Positions 1 to 7,186 of a DNA stretch of 14,063 nt are shown here, one piece after another. Below the pieces are notes generated by a model. The model ran no database searches and was not told where the DNA came from. It saw nothing but the letters and a program-made list of their open reading frames with translations. This DNA is from Dehalococcoidia bacterium (GTDB lineage Bacteria; Chloroflexota; Dehalococcoidia; Dehalococcoidales; UBA1222): positions 1-14,063 of the forward strand of contig WQXK01000018.1 of the NCBI GenBank assembly GCA_009784845.1, given 5' to 3'. Within the stretch, counting starts at the first letter, position 1. Each line of letters opens with the position of its first letter. Position numbers and translations under genes: made by a program.

Positions 1-1063
1 CCATATACAGAGAGTTGCTCTTAGGGGCAGTAGCCAGATACACTGCTGCCTGAGCCAGCGCCAAATTACCCTCCGGCATGCCAATAAAATGTACTGCCTG
101 TTGTGCCGCCATGCACACAACCAGTGCCTGTGGGTCAGCCATTCCAACATCCTCTGAGGCAAAGCGCACCAGCCGCCGCGCAATATATAGAGGGTCCTCA
201 CCTGCCTCCACCATACGCGCCAGCCAATAAAGTGCCGCGTCAGGATCTGAGCCGCGCATTGTTTTATGCAAGGCTGAAATGATATCAAAGTGCTGCTCGC
301 CATTCTTGTCATAGAGGATAGCACGGTGTTGTACGGCATCCTCCACCACAGCCAATGTTACAAAGCGCCGCCCATTTTCGTCGGGCGGGGTGGTCATGGC
401 AGCTACCTCCAGCGCATTAAGTGCCGTACGCGCATCCGAGTTTGCCATGGTAACCAAATAATCCAATGCCACGTCATCAACCTCGACATTAAAAGCCCCC
501 AACCCGCGTTCTTTATCCGCAATGGCACGTTTGATGATGATGCTTATTTCCTGCGCAGAAAGCGGCTTTAAAACAAATACCTGAGCACGTGATAAAAGCG
601 GTGAAATAACCTCAAACGACGGGTTTTCCGTAGTTGCGCCGATGAGCGTTATCGTACCGTCCTCAACATATGGCAAAATGGCATCCTGCTGTGCTTTATT
701 AAAGCGATGGATTTCATCAATGAAAAGCAATGTTTTCTGTCTGGATAGCTTGCGCCGCTCGCGTGCTTCGTCTATTACTTTACGCAGGTCAGCCACACCG
801 GCACTGACGGCTGAAACGGCGCTAAAATGGGAGTTGGTTGTTTGCGCCATAATGTTGGCCAACGTGGTCTTGCCTGAGCCGGGCGGCCCCCACAGCACCA
901 TTGACGGCAAACTTCCGGAATCTATGGCATTACGCAGCACGTGTCCGGGTCCGATGATATGCTCCTGTCCTACAAACTCAGACAACACCAAAGGGCGCAT
1001 ACGTGCCGCAAGGGGTGCTTCCTTAAGCTTATCTTTTTCCATTTGTAGATCGAAAAGATCCAT
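1..1063 (-). CDS. rarA: Replication-associated recombination protein A (RarA/MgsA AAA+ ATPase), C-terminus cut by window edge
   Basis: The minus-strand frame stays open from the start codon to the left edge, giving about 354 residues of a protein that is usually 430-450, so the C-terminal tetramerisation region is incomplete. Visible motifs are Walker A GPPGSGKT (residues 59-66), Walker B LLFIDEIH (112-119), sensor 1 GATTEN (142-147) and the arginine-finger-like LLSRA (156-160). The helical RarA C-domain follows, with LHKTMRGSDPDAALYWLARM and RRLVRFASEDVG. The family is a clamp-loader-like ATPase that acts at stalled replication forks and on single-stranded DNA. The ATG at 1063 fits the family N-terminus (MDLFD). 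A GTG at 1081, directly after an in-frame stop, is the only upstream alternative; neither has a strong ribosome site. The gene lies 41 nt after the small conserved gene and probably shares its transcript. Confidence 0.95.
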   Translation of the reverse strand, partial: MDLFDLQMEKDKLKEAPLAARMRPLVLSEFVGQEHIIGPGHVLRNAIDSGSLPSMVLWGPPGSGKTTLANIMAQTTNSHFSAVSAVSAGVADLRKVIDEARERRKLSRQKTLLFIDEIHRFNKAQQDAILPYVEDGTITLIGATTENPSFEVISPLLSRAQVFVLKPLSAQEISIIIKRAIADKERGLGAFNVEVDDVALDYLVTMANSDARTALNALEVAAMTTPPDENGRRFVTLAVVEDAVQHRAILYDKNGEQHFDIISALHKTMRGSDPDAALYWLARMVEAGEDPLYIARRLVRFASEDVGMADPQALVVCMAAQQAVHFIGMPEGNLALAQAAVYLATAPKSNSLYM

Positions 1064-1104
1064 ATCTGCCTGTATCGCCACCTATGAGCGTACCTTACGC
1101 CCGC

Positions 1105-1389
1105 CTAATTCGGAATCCATATCTGCTTTGCATTCACCACTTCAACACTTCCGGGCATATCCAACTCAACCGGAGATTTGGTATAGAATGCCAAGCCCTT
1201 GTAGCTTGTAAGATAGCCAAAACCACGATTCATAAAACCTCCCTGAGCCAACACCACCAACCCATCGCGATTTTTGTTCAGTATCCTCATAAAATCGTCA
1301 GGTTCCAAACGAACCAGCACACCTGAGACTTTTACGGCCTGTACCAGTGCGGCATGCGCTGCGGCCGCGGCTGTTGCTGCTCCAGACAT
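1105..1389 (-). CDS. Small conserved Ala-rich protein of unknown function (94 aa)
   Basis: The start at 1389 is fixed by a textbook AAAGGAGGAG ribosome site 8 nt upstream; an in-frame ATG at 1419 is further out and not needed. The N-terminus (residues 2-20) is rich in Ala and probably forms one helix. It is followed by a compact alpha/beta-looking segment with VSGVLVRLEPDDFMRIL, GLVVLAQGGF, YLTSYKGLAFYTKS and a C-terminal AKQIWIP. I see no membrane segment, no Cys/His cluster and no catalytic motif. From memory, similar hypothetical proteins of this length and pattern occur in several bacterial phyla, but I cannot name a domain. The gene sits between the MEMO-AMMECR1 gene (57 nt upstream) and rarA (41 nt downstream) in the same orientation, so it is probably co-transcribed. 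The real ribosome site and family-like pattern make it a genuine gene; its function is unknown. Confidence 0.85.
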   Translation of the reverse strand: MSGAATAAAAAHAALVQAVKVSGVLVRLEPDDFMRILNKNRDGLVVLAQGGFMNRGFGYLTSYKGLAFYTKSPVELDMPGSVEVVNAKQIWIPN

Positions 1390-1397
1390 ATTTTTCT

Positions 1398-1403
1398 CCT
1401 CCT
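1398..1403 (-). promoter_or_regulatory. Strong Shine-Dalgarno AGGAGG of the small conserved gene
   Basis: Read on the minus strand, AGGAGG lies 8 nt before the ATG at 1389. It decides this start over the upstream in-frame ATG at 1419. Confidence 0.85.
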
Positions 1404-1446
1404 TTGAAAAGATCCTCACCCGGTGATTCTTCTCAGCAAAGCATAA

Positions 1447-2772
1447 CTAGTGATGTCGCTTCACCTCAAAGCGAAACAGGCGCACTTTTTCATCGGCGCC
1501 GATATCGGCCTTGCGGCGGCAAATCGCAATTTGCTGCTCAGGCGTATCAACGCCCTTCAAATCAGGCAGCAATAACCCGCGATGAAGTCCCCGCGCCACA
1601 ATCACGCCATAGCGACGTGGGTCAAGCTGCCCATTAGATTCAATCTCTTCCGGCTCTGTAAGCACGTCAACGCTGATTTCCAATTCCTTGAGTTCTTCTG
1701 TTTTCACCGGCTCGAAACGCGGGTCATGCGTTGCGGCGCTCACGGTATTCATAATAATTTCCTCGGCCACATTGCGCCGTGAAGGCTCAAAAGTGCCGAT
1801 ACATCCGCGAAGTTCCCCGCATTTATGTAATGAAACAAATACTCCTGCCTGCGCCTGCATTTCCGGTGTTAATTTGGATGGCAACGGAATAATATGGCCT
1901 TCCTCAACATAAGCCGTGATAGCTTTGTGTGCTAGCCTCACCAGCGGCGATTTGGTCATACTGGGAATGATAATGCCGGCATAACCTACCACGCTGGAGC
2001 AATCACCTGAGGCATCTCCCGATGTCTTATAGCGCACCAACTCAGCCCGCTGCGCTCCTAAAGAACGCGCCGCTGCCATGAGGGTCGCCACCGGAGCACT
2101 GCCGCACATTGTTACATTCTGCGCGGCTATACGCTCAAGCAGAGAATCAACATCCAGCTTAAGCACAGCCTGCAAGGCATAGTCATCTTTGGCTTTGACC
2201 TGCTCATGCGGCTCATAATGTGTCATATCGCTTGAGGCCAGTATTACGACATTTCTCTCCATATCGCCAAGCACATCTGCAATTTCAATACCAATCTCTT
2301 TGTAGGCATTGGCAGAAACCTGCGATAACACAATAGGCACGATTTTGATGTCATGTTTCAAGTGTTGCAGCAGAGGCAATTGCACTTCTATGGAATGCTC
2401 GCGCAAGTGCGCCTGAATATCTTCTACCAGATAAGAGGTATTTATAAGCAATTTGGTGGCTAAGTCGGTGTCAACATCCACATATCCCAGCGGCGTCTCC
2501 CATATGCCGGACGTCATGATTGAAAACGGCGGACCCAATCCGGTGTGGTTTGTACCCAGTATAATGACCGTATCAGTTAATCGCGCACGCGAAATGGCGG
2601 CACCGACAACCTCACCCGAGAATTCATATCCTGCATGCGGGCACACCAAACCGATAACATCTTCTTTGACAGCAGTATTATCCGTAATACTATGCAACAC
2701 CTCAATCAGTTTATCCGGCAGTGCAGGATAGAAAGAACCTGCCGCCATAGGCTTGCGTAATATGGCTCTCAT
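1447..2772 (-). CDS. MEMO-AMMECR1 fusion protein (AmmeMemoRadiSam system proteins B and A)
   Basis: 441 residues with two full domains. Residues about 5-272 are a MEMO domain, a relative of LigB-type class III dioxygenases: AGSFYP (11-16), CPHAGYEFSG (44-53), GTNHTG (73-78), REHSIEVQLPLLQ (124-136), SSDMTHY (180-186) and MCGSAP (222-227). Residues H46, H76 and C223 probably correspond to the conserved His/His/Cys site of MEMO proteins. Residues about 276-438 are an AMMECR1 domain with the hallmark LRGCIGT (321-327), followed by ATHDPRF and the LEISVDVLTEPEEI strand. The biochemical role of these proteins is unsettled. They are often encoded with a dedicated radical SAM enzyme, which is not in this window. 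The start at 2772 gives the usual family N-terminus (RxPxxAGSFYP) but has only a weak ribosome site. It is the first gene of the probable operon leading to rarA. Confidence 0.95.
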   Translation of the reverse strand: MRAILRKPMAAGSFYPALPDKLIEVLHSITDNTAVKEDVIGLVCPHAGYEFSGEVVGAAISRARLTDTVIILGTNHTGLGPPFSIMTSGIWETPLGYVDVDTDLATKLLINTSYLVEDIQAHLREHSIEVQLPLLQHLKHDIKIVPIVLSQVSANAYKEIGIEIADVLGDMERNVVILASSDMTHYEPHEQVKAKDDYALQAVLKLDVDSLLERIAAQNVTMCGSAPVATLMAAARSLGAQRAELVRYKTSGDASGDCSSVVGYAGIIIPSMTKSPLVRLAHKAITAYVEEGHIIPLPSKLTPEMQAQAGVFVSLHKCGELRGCIGTFEPSRRNVAEEIIMNTVSAATHDPRFEPVKTEELKELEISVDVLTEPEEIESNGQLDPRRYGVIVARGLHRGLLLPDLKGVDTPEQQIAICRRKADIGADEKVRLFRFEVKRHH

Positions 2773-2812
2773 CGCTTTACATCAAAACCTCTGTTCAATC
2801 TAAGAAACGATT

Positions 2813-2834
2813 ATTCCTGTGTAAAAACAGGAAT
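2813..2834. repeat. 8-bp perfect inverted repeat in the leader of the MEMO-AMMECR1 gene
   Basis: The arms ATTCCTGT (2813-2820) and ACAGGAAT (2827-2834) are exact reverse complements around a 6-nt GTAAAA centre. The repeat lies just downstream of the predicted minus-strand start of transcription, so it could be an operator or a leader hairpin. No T-run follows on either strand, so it is not a convincing terminator. Confidence 0.6.
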
Positions 2835-2849
2835 TAATGTTTAACCGAA

Positions 2850-2858
2850 AGTATATCA
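2850..2858 (-). promoter_or_regulatory. Candidate extended -10 promoter for the MEMO-AMMECR1 operon
   Basis: Read on the minus strand, TGATATACT contains the extended TG motif one base before a TATACT -10 box (2850-2855). I see no good -35 box at 16-18 bp, as is common for extended -10 promoters. The predicted start of transcription is near 2843, leaving a leader of about 70 nt that holds the inverted repeat. Confidence 0.45.
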
Positions 2859-2898
2859 TTTGCCGGACATTTTATGGAATAAGAAATGTTTATTTTAT

Positions 2899-2927
2899 TT
2901 GACCTCGTCGCAATTGATAGCTAAACT
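2899..2927 (+). promoter_or_regulatory. Candidate sigma-70-type promoter, TTGACC-17-TAAACT
   Basis: TTGACC (2899-2904) and TAAACT (2922-2927) are separated by exactly 17 nt. The predicted transcription start near 2934 lies inside the longest reading of the downstream gene. Either this is not the real promoter or the gene starts downstream of the GTG at 2928. Confidence 0.45.
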
Positions 2928-3374
2928 GTGCCAAAAGCGAAAGGATGGCTGGAGTTGGATAATTTCAAGGTAAGCAACGTTATTAACATGCTCAAACGCG
3001 GGCTCAAACAAGACGGCTGGGGCGTAAAAGAACATGTAAAACTGACCGGCGGTTTTGCCGATCTGGTGGTTGAAAGAGACGGCATGGTCTTTGTTATTGA
3101 AGCCAAAGGTGAAGAAAAAGGCGGCTTCTATACCACTGAGATGAGTTTCCAGATGGGACTGGGACAAGTCATGGCACGCATGACCGATAAGAGCAAGAAA
3201 TACGCCATAGCCATTCCTGCCACCCCGGATTTTTTCAAGGTGTTACAAAAATATAAAACAAGCTTTGCATTCAAGGAACTGGGGCTATACATATTCGTGG
3301 CTAACAGCGACAATAGCTGTCTGGTAGTACCACCTGCAGACATCACTTCCTTTATTGAACACAACTGCAACTGA
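2928..3374 (+). CDS. PD-(D/E)xK nuclease-like protein (148 aa), specific function unknown
   Basis: The chain shows a compact nuclease-fold core: GGFADLVV (D45), then VFVIEAKGE with E58 and K60, then a helix with GLGQVMAR (Q80). The order D...ExK...Q matches the PD-(D/E)xK pattern, where the acids bind metal and the Gln sits near the active site in RecB-like enzymes. The N-terminus (11-35) looks like a helix plus DGW turn, and the C-terminal part (about 92-146) completes an alpha/beta fold (YAIAIPATP, LGLYIFVA). I see no DNA-binding accessory domain or partner methylase, so a restriction enzyme is unlikely; a repair nuclease or an inactive paralogue is possible. GTG at 2928 is the longest start, directly after an in-frame stop and without a ribosome site. 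TTG at 2955, with AAGGA at 2941-2945, is a serious alternative. coaE follows after 30 nt. Confidence 0.8.
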   Translation: MPKAKGWLELDNFKVSNVINMLKRGLKQDGWGVKEHVKLTGGFADLVVERDGMVFVIEAKGEEKGGFYTTEMSFQMGLGQVMARMTDKSKKYAIAIPATPDFFKVLQKYKTSFAFKELGLYIFVANSDNSCLVVPPADITSFIEHNCN

Positions 3375-3404
3375 CGCACTTTCGTCCTGTGGAATAAACA
3401 AACC

Positions 3405-4007
3405 ATGCTAGTTATAGGACTTACTGGCACAATTGGCAGCGGGAAAAGCACCATCGCTGGCTTTATGCAGGAGATGGGAGCATATGTCGTTGATGCCGAT
3501 AAAATTGGGCATGAGGTCTATCTCCCGCATAGCTTTGGCTGGCAAAAGGTGATTCAGGCTTTCGGTGAAAGCATTCTCTCTTCAGACAAAATGGTCGACC
3601 GCCAGAAACTTGGCGAAATCGTCTTTAACGACCCTGCTTCACTTACGCATCTAAACGACAGCGTACGCCCGTTAATACTCAAATCGATACAGGATACCTT
3701 GGAAGAACTGCAGCGCAAGCATGTCAGGGTAGTCGTGCTGGAGGCCGCATTAATCCTTGAGGCAGGGTGGGAATCGCTTGCTGACGAAATATGGGTTGTC
3801 ACAGCCCCTGAAAATGTCATCTGCGAGCGGCTAAGCACCTATCGCAAACTAAGCACGTCACAGGCTCAACAGCGCATAAAAGCCCACATGCCGGTGGCCC
3901 AACAAATCAAACGTGCCACCCGCGTAATCGACTCAAACTTTCCACTGGACGAGCTCAAGACCAAAGTCGCATCACTTTGGGAAGAGTTAACACGTCATGC
4001 CGAATAG
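3405..4007 (+). CDS. coaE: Dephospho-CoA kinase
   Basis: 200 residues, the normal length. It catalyses the last step of coenzyme A synthesis, phosphorylating the 3'-hydroxyl of dephospho-CoA with ATP in the cytosol. Evidence: a P-loop GTIGSGKST at residues 8-16 right at the N-terminus (IGLTGTIGSGKST), the CoaE signature DADKIGHEV (30-38), RQKLGEIVF, and the lid/core segment VLEAALILEAGW with VVTAPENVICERL. The C-terminal VIDSNFPLDEL matches the family's nucleoside-binding end. The ATG at 3405 puts the P-loop in its usual place. The ribosome site is weak (GGAAT, about 9 nt upstream). The 30-nt gap from the nuclease-like gene suggests shared transcription. mutS2 follows 98 nt later and has its own promoter-like box. 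Confidence 0.95.
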   Translation: MLVIGLTGTIGSGKSTIAGFMQEMGAYVVDADKIGHEVYLPHSFGWQKVIQAFGESILSSDKMVDRQKLGEIVFNDPASLTHLNDSVRPLILKSIQDTLEELQRKHVRVVVLEAALILEAGWESLADEIWVVTAPENVICERLSTYRKLSTSQAQQRIKAHMPVAQQIKRATRVIDSNFPLDELKTKVASLWEELTRHAE

Positions 4008-4090
4008 CACCCAAGCCAAAAGAAGCCTTATTTCAGTGGCTTTCGACATAAACACAAACCGTGACAGTTTATCGTGCGGCACATTTCATG

Positions 4091-4096
4091 TAAAAT
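4091..4096 (+). promoter_or_regulatory. Possible -10 box (TAAAAT) close to the mutS2 start
   Basis: TAAAAT lies 9 nt before the TTG start of mutS2, preceded by TG. There is no good -35 at 17 nt. GTGACA at 4061-4066 matches -35 well but is 24 nt away. If used, the transcript would begin within a few bases of the start codon. Confidence 0.3.
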
Positions 4097-4105
4097 AGAG
4101 CCAAG

Positions 4106-6448
4106 TTGAACACCAAAGACCTAGCGCTGCTCGAATTTCCGGCTGTGCGCAATATCATCGCCGGCTATTGCACTTTTTCTTTAAGTCGCGACTTGGCTTT
4201 GGCACTTAAGCCATCGGATGACATTGAGCTCATCCAAGAATCCCTTTCCGCCTCAGCCCAAGCCGGTTTCATCCTTGCCGCCGAGCCCTTTATTGGCGTA
4301 TCAGACCTTGAGGACATCGCCCCGGAGGCAAGCGCCGCCGCACTAGGCAAAATTCTTGATCCCAAAACACTTGTCCGCATACGCGTGTCACTTGAATCTC
4401 TCAGATTTCTCCGCACGCATATTATTCCACATCGCGACAAGGCACCATACATTGCCTCCAAAGCTTCTAACATTGGAGATTTTGCACATGTAATAAAGGC
4501 TATTGCAGGCGCCCTGTCACCAAGCGGGGATATACTGCCGAATGCCTCGCCCAAACTTGAGGCTATCAGGCAGCAGACACATGATACCCGCAGCACACTT
4601 GTCGCCAGTCTCCAGTCCTTCATTGCCGCAGATAGCGAACGGCGTTTTATCCAAGAGCCAATCGTCACCGAGCGCGAGTGGCGTTACGTGGTAGCAGTTA
4701 AGAAGGATCGCCGTGGCGACGTTTCCGGCATTGTGCATGACATATCCAATACCGGTGCCACCATATTCGTCGAGCCGTGGCAGACGCTGGAAATGGGTAA
4801 CACCTTAAAAGAACTTCAAATTGAGGAAGCGCGCGAGATTGAGCGCATATTGGTCGAGATTAGTGAACTCGTCGGAAAGATGAGTGCCGAAATTTGCACC
4901 TCACTCCAAGCGGCAGCAACCATCGACTTGGAAATCGCCAAAGCGCGCTATGCCAAGTCCGCCGAAGCAACCGAGGCCGCAGTCTATGTGCCGGGCATAG
5001 ATGAGCCGCCTATTATCCGCCTCTCTGATGCCCTTCACCCTTTGCTAAGTACAGATGCAGTACCGTTCAATTTGGAGTTGGGGGGGGATTTTTCCATCCT
5101 TATGATTACCGGTCCAAACACCGGCGGCAAAACAGTGTCTCTTAAAACAATCGGTCTTCTATGCCTTATGACTCAGGCAGGACTGCCCATCCCCGCAGGA
5201 ACAGGCACGCGACTGCCGGTGTTTAACGGTATTTTCGCCGACATTGGCGATGAGCAGAGCATACATGAGACTATGTCTACATTCGGCTGGCACATGAGCA
5301 ATATCAGCCGCATACTACGAGAGGCAAAGGGGACAAGCCTCGTTCTGCTGGATGAGTTATGCTCAAACACCGACCCGCATGAAGGCGCCTCTCTTGCACG
5401 TGCCATCATCCAGCACCTGCTCAAACAGCACGTCTTAGGCATGATAACCACACACTATGCCGAACTGAAGGTTTTTGCCCATGCCACGCACGGGCTGCAG
5501 AACGCCTCGTTTGATTTTGATCCCCACACACTTCGCCCTACATATCACCTCACTTTAGGCACTCCCGGCGGCTCAAACGCCATCGCCACTGCGGCAGGCT
5601 TCAAACTGCCGGATGAGGTCATCGCCTGCGCACGCAATTCCCTAAGTCAGGGAGCACGCGAAATGGAGGATTTGCTCACAGGACTCCAGACTGAACGCAG
5701 TCGTCTGGCGCAACTTACCCAAACTATGGAGGTAGAAAAAAGGGAACTGGCGGCACGCTTAAGCGAGGTGGAAACCGAACTTAAAAAGCTCAACGCAGAA
5801 AAACGATATATTATCCAAGATGCCAGAGACAAACTTGTAACAGAGATGGCAAATCTGCAAAAAGAGCTCAGGCTTGCCTCAGCTGCCCTAAAACATGAAC
5901 AATCTGCAGAGACAATAAACCATGCGCGCCAAACCACACAAACAACCAGAGAGCGCCTTAAAACCCTCTCTGTTGCAGAAAACACACCTGTTTCAAATGA
6001 TACCGACGTCGCTGTTGGCGACAGCGTATGGCTTACAGAATTCGATGTGGAAGCATGCGTGGTGTCAATAAATGAACGCAGCGGTCAAATTGAAGCTAGT
6101 GCCGGGCCTCTACGCTTTCAGGTGAGCCGTGAAACTATCCGAAAAAGAACCTCTTCCAAACAAAGCCATCAGGTGCGTTACAAAAGCCAGGCACCTCCAA
6201 GAGATGCACCATCAGAGCTTGATTTGCGAGGGCGGCGTGCAGGAGAGGTTGAGCAGTTATTTGATAGTTATATTGGGGACGCTGCACTGAGCGGAAGGCG
6301 CAATGTGCGTATCATCCATGGTTTTGGCACAGGGGCAGTGCGCACGATTATTCGCGACCTTGCCGCCTGTCATCCGCTGGTAAAGTCTTTTCACGCCGCC
6401 GCGTCTGATGAAGGCGGCGACGGAGCAACCATTATTGAATTAAAATAG
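4106..6448 (+). CDS. mutS2: MutS2 family ATPase with C-terminal Smr domain
   Basis: 780 residues, full length for MutS2. Order: lever/core region (1-300); MutS-type ATPase with Walker A GPNTGGKT (336-343), DIGDEQSI (379-386), STFGWHMSNI (391-400), Walker B LVLLDEL (412-418) and ITTHYAELK (447-455); coiled coil (about 515-620); a KOW-like strand region (about 634-680); C-terminal Smr domain with LDLRG (705-709) and HGFGTGAVR (738-746). MutS2 proteins limit recombination, and in Bacillus subtilis MutS2 has been linked to rescue of collided ribosomes. Oddities: the usual DELGxGTDP is DELCSNTDP here, the usual STFSxHM is STFGWHM, and the usual SNAFxIAxRLGLP is SNAIATAAGFKLP. The Walker A and Walker B acids are intact. 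The TTG start gives the usual family N-terminus (NTKDLALLEF); the ribosome site is weak (GAG, 5 nt away). Confidence 0.96.
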   Translation: MNTKDLALLEFPAVRNIIAGYCTFSLSRDLALALKPSDDIELIQESLSASAQAGFILAAEPFIGVSDLEDIAPEASAAALGKILDPKTLVRIRVSLESLRFLRTHIIPHRDKAPYIASKASNIGDFAHVIKAIAGALSPSGDILPNASPKLEAIRQQTHDTRSTLVASLQSFIAADSERRFIQEPIVTEREWRYVVAVKKDRRGDVSGIVHDISNTGATIFVEPWQTLEMGNTLKELQIEEAREIERILVEISELVGKMSAEICTSLQAAATIDLEIAKARYAKSAEATEAAVYVPGIDEPPIIRLSDALHPLLSTDAVPFNLELGGDFSILMITGPNTGGKTVSLKTIGLLCLMTQAGLPIPAGTGTRLPVFNGIFADIGDEQSIHETMSTFGWHMSNISRILREAKGTSLVLLDELCSNTDPHEGASLARAIIQHLLKQHVLGMITTHYAELKVFAHATHGLQNASFDFDPHTLRPTYHLTLGTPGGSNAIATAAGFKLPDEVIACARNSLSQGAREMEDLLTGLQTERSRLAQLTQTMEVEKRELAARLSEVETELKKLNAEKRYIIQDARDKLVTEMANLQKELRLASAALKHEQSAETINHARQTTQTTRERLKTLSVAENTPVSNDTDVAVGDSVWLTEFDVEACVVSINERSGQIEASAGPLRFQVSRETIRKRTSSKQSHQVRYKSQAPPRDAPSELDLRGRRAGEVEQLFDSYIGDAALSGRRNVRIIHGFGTGAVRTIIRDLAACHPLVKSFHAAASDEGGDGATIIELK

Positions 6449-6497
6449 TCGGATATTAGAATTGACGCCATAATGAATAAATCAAACTTTCGGCATA

Positions 6498-6529
6498 TTT
6501 TAACGGAATTGGAACCACTTTCGTTAAAA
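6498..6529. repeat. Inverted repeat between convergent mutS2 and ruvA
   Basis: TTTTAACG (6498-6505) and CGTTAAAA (6522-6529) are exact reverse complements around a 16-nt loop, in the 131-nt gap where two operons converge. The position suits a shared terminator, but the stem is AT-rich, the loop is long and no clear T-run follows the stem on either strand. The call as a terminator is weak. Confidence 0.35.
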
Positions 6530-6579
6530 ATCGCGCAAAAGTACTGTATAACTCCACGCCACAACAAAAAGATAAAAGC

Positions 6580-7164
6580 TTACTTGCCTCCGAAATATGA
6601 CAGCGCCTGTTTCACTTTCTCTTCCAGCGTCGCCTGTTTGCCATAAGGCAGAGCAGCCACGGCACGCGACGCCTCTGCGGCTGAATATCCCAGCCCCAAC
6701 AACGCCGCCAGCACCTCTTCATCATCCTCACCCACCGGCACGACGGATGCACCAGCCCACCCCGACTTCAGTTTATCCTTCAACTCCAGAATAAGACGCC
6801 CGGCCAATTTCTTTCCGACACCGGGGATTGCTGTCAGCAACTCCTCGCTACCTCCGGCAATCGCAGAAACCAACTGCTCTGCATTCATGGTAGAAAACAT
6901 AGCCAGCGCCAGCTTGGGACCGACCCCGGAAACATCAATCAAAAGCTGAAACAGTTTCAGGTCCTCATCAGAAGAAAATCCATAGAGTAAAATTGCATCC
7001 TCACGTACATACGTATGTGTAAAAATGCGAACCTCCTCGCCCAATCCGCCTATGGTCAACATGGTCAATGCCGGCATAAACACCTGAAAACCCACGCCCC
7101 CAACATTTACGACAACAGAATCAGAAGCTGATGCCTCCAAGATACCCTTCAAACTAGCAATCAT
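6580..7164 (-). CDS. ruvA: Holliday junction branch migration protein RuvA
   Basis: 194 residues, the normal length. RuvA binds the four-way junction as a tetramer and loads the RuvB motor. Domain I is the N-terminal OB fold (1-62, MIASLKGILEA, with VREDAILLYGF). Domain II has two helix-hairpin-helix motifs, LIDVSGVGPKLALAM (75-89) and LLTAIPGVGKKLAGRLILEL (108-127). Domain III is the C-terminal three-helix RuvB-binding part (about 148-192), reached by an acidic linker (PVGEDDEE). The start at 7164 is supported by a strong GAGGAGGAG ribosome site. It follows ruvC after a 19-nt gap and is the last gene of the yebC-ruvC-ruvA run. ruvB, often next to ruvA, is not here: the following gene is mutS2 on the other strand. 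Confidence 0.97.
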   Translation of the reverse strand: MIASLKGILEASASDSVVVNVGGVGFQVFMPALTMLTIGGLGEEVRIFTHTYVREDAILLYGFSSDEDLKLFQLLIDVSGVGPKLALAMFSTMNAEQLVSAIAGGSEELLTAIPGVGKKLAGRLILELKDKLKSGWAGASVVPVGEDDEEVLAALLGLGYSAAEASRAVAALPYGKQATLEEKVKQALSYFGGK

Positions 7165-7186
7165 AGTAGTTACTCCTCCTCGCCAT

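Noticed and set aside
642..1211. A 189-codon plus-strand frame opposite rarA
   Set aside because: It is the antisense shadow of a well-supported RarA coding region. Its composition (Ser/Cys/Arg rich) and lack of a ribosome site do not suggest a gene.
2746..2756. An 11-nt match (CATAGGCTTGC) with the acpS start region near 10380
   Set aside because: One copy codes for residues of the MEMO domain, the other spans a start codon. The match is short and likely accidental.
4024..4045. Possible terminator after coaE (AAGCC ... GGCTT)
   Set aside because: Only 5 bp of stem with a 10-nt loop and no T-run after it.
4165..4668. A 167-codon minus-strand frame opposite mutS2
   Set aside because: Shadow of the conserved MutS2 frame, with low-complexity Ser/Arg/Ala content and no recognisable motif.
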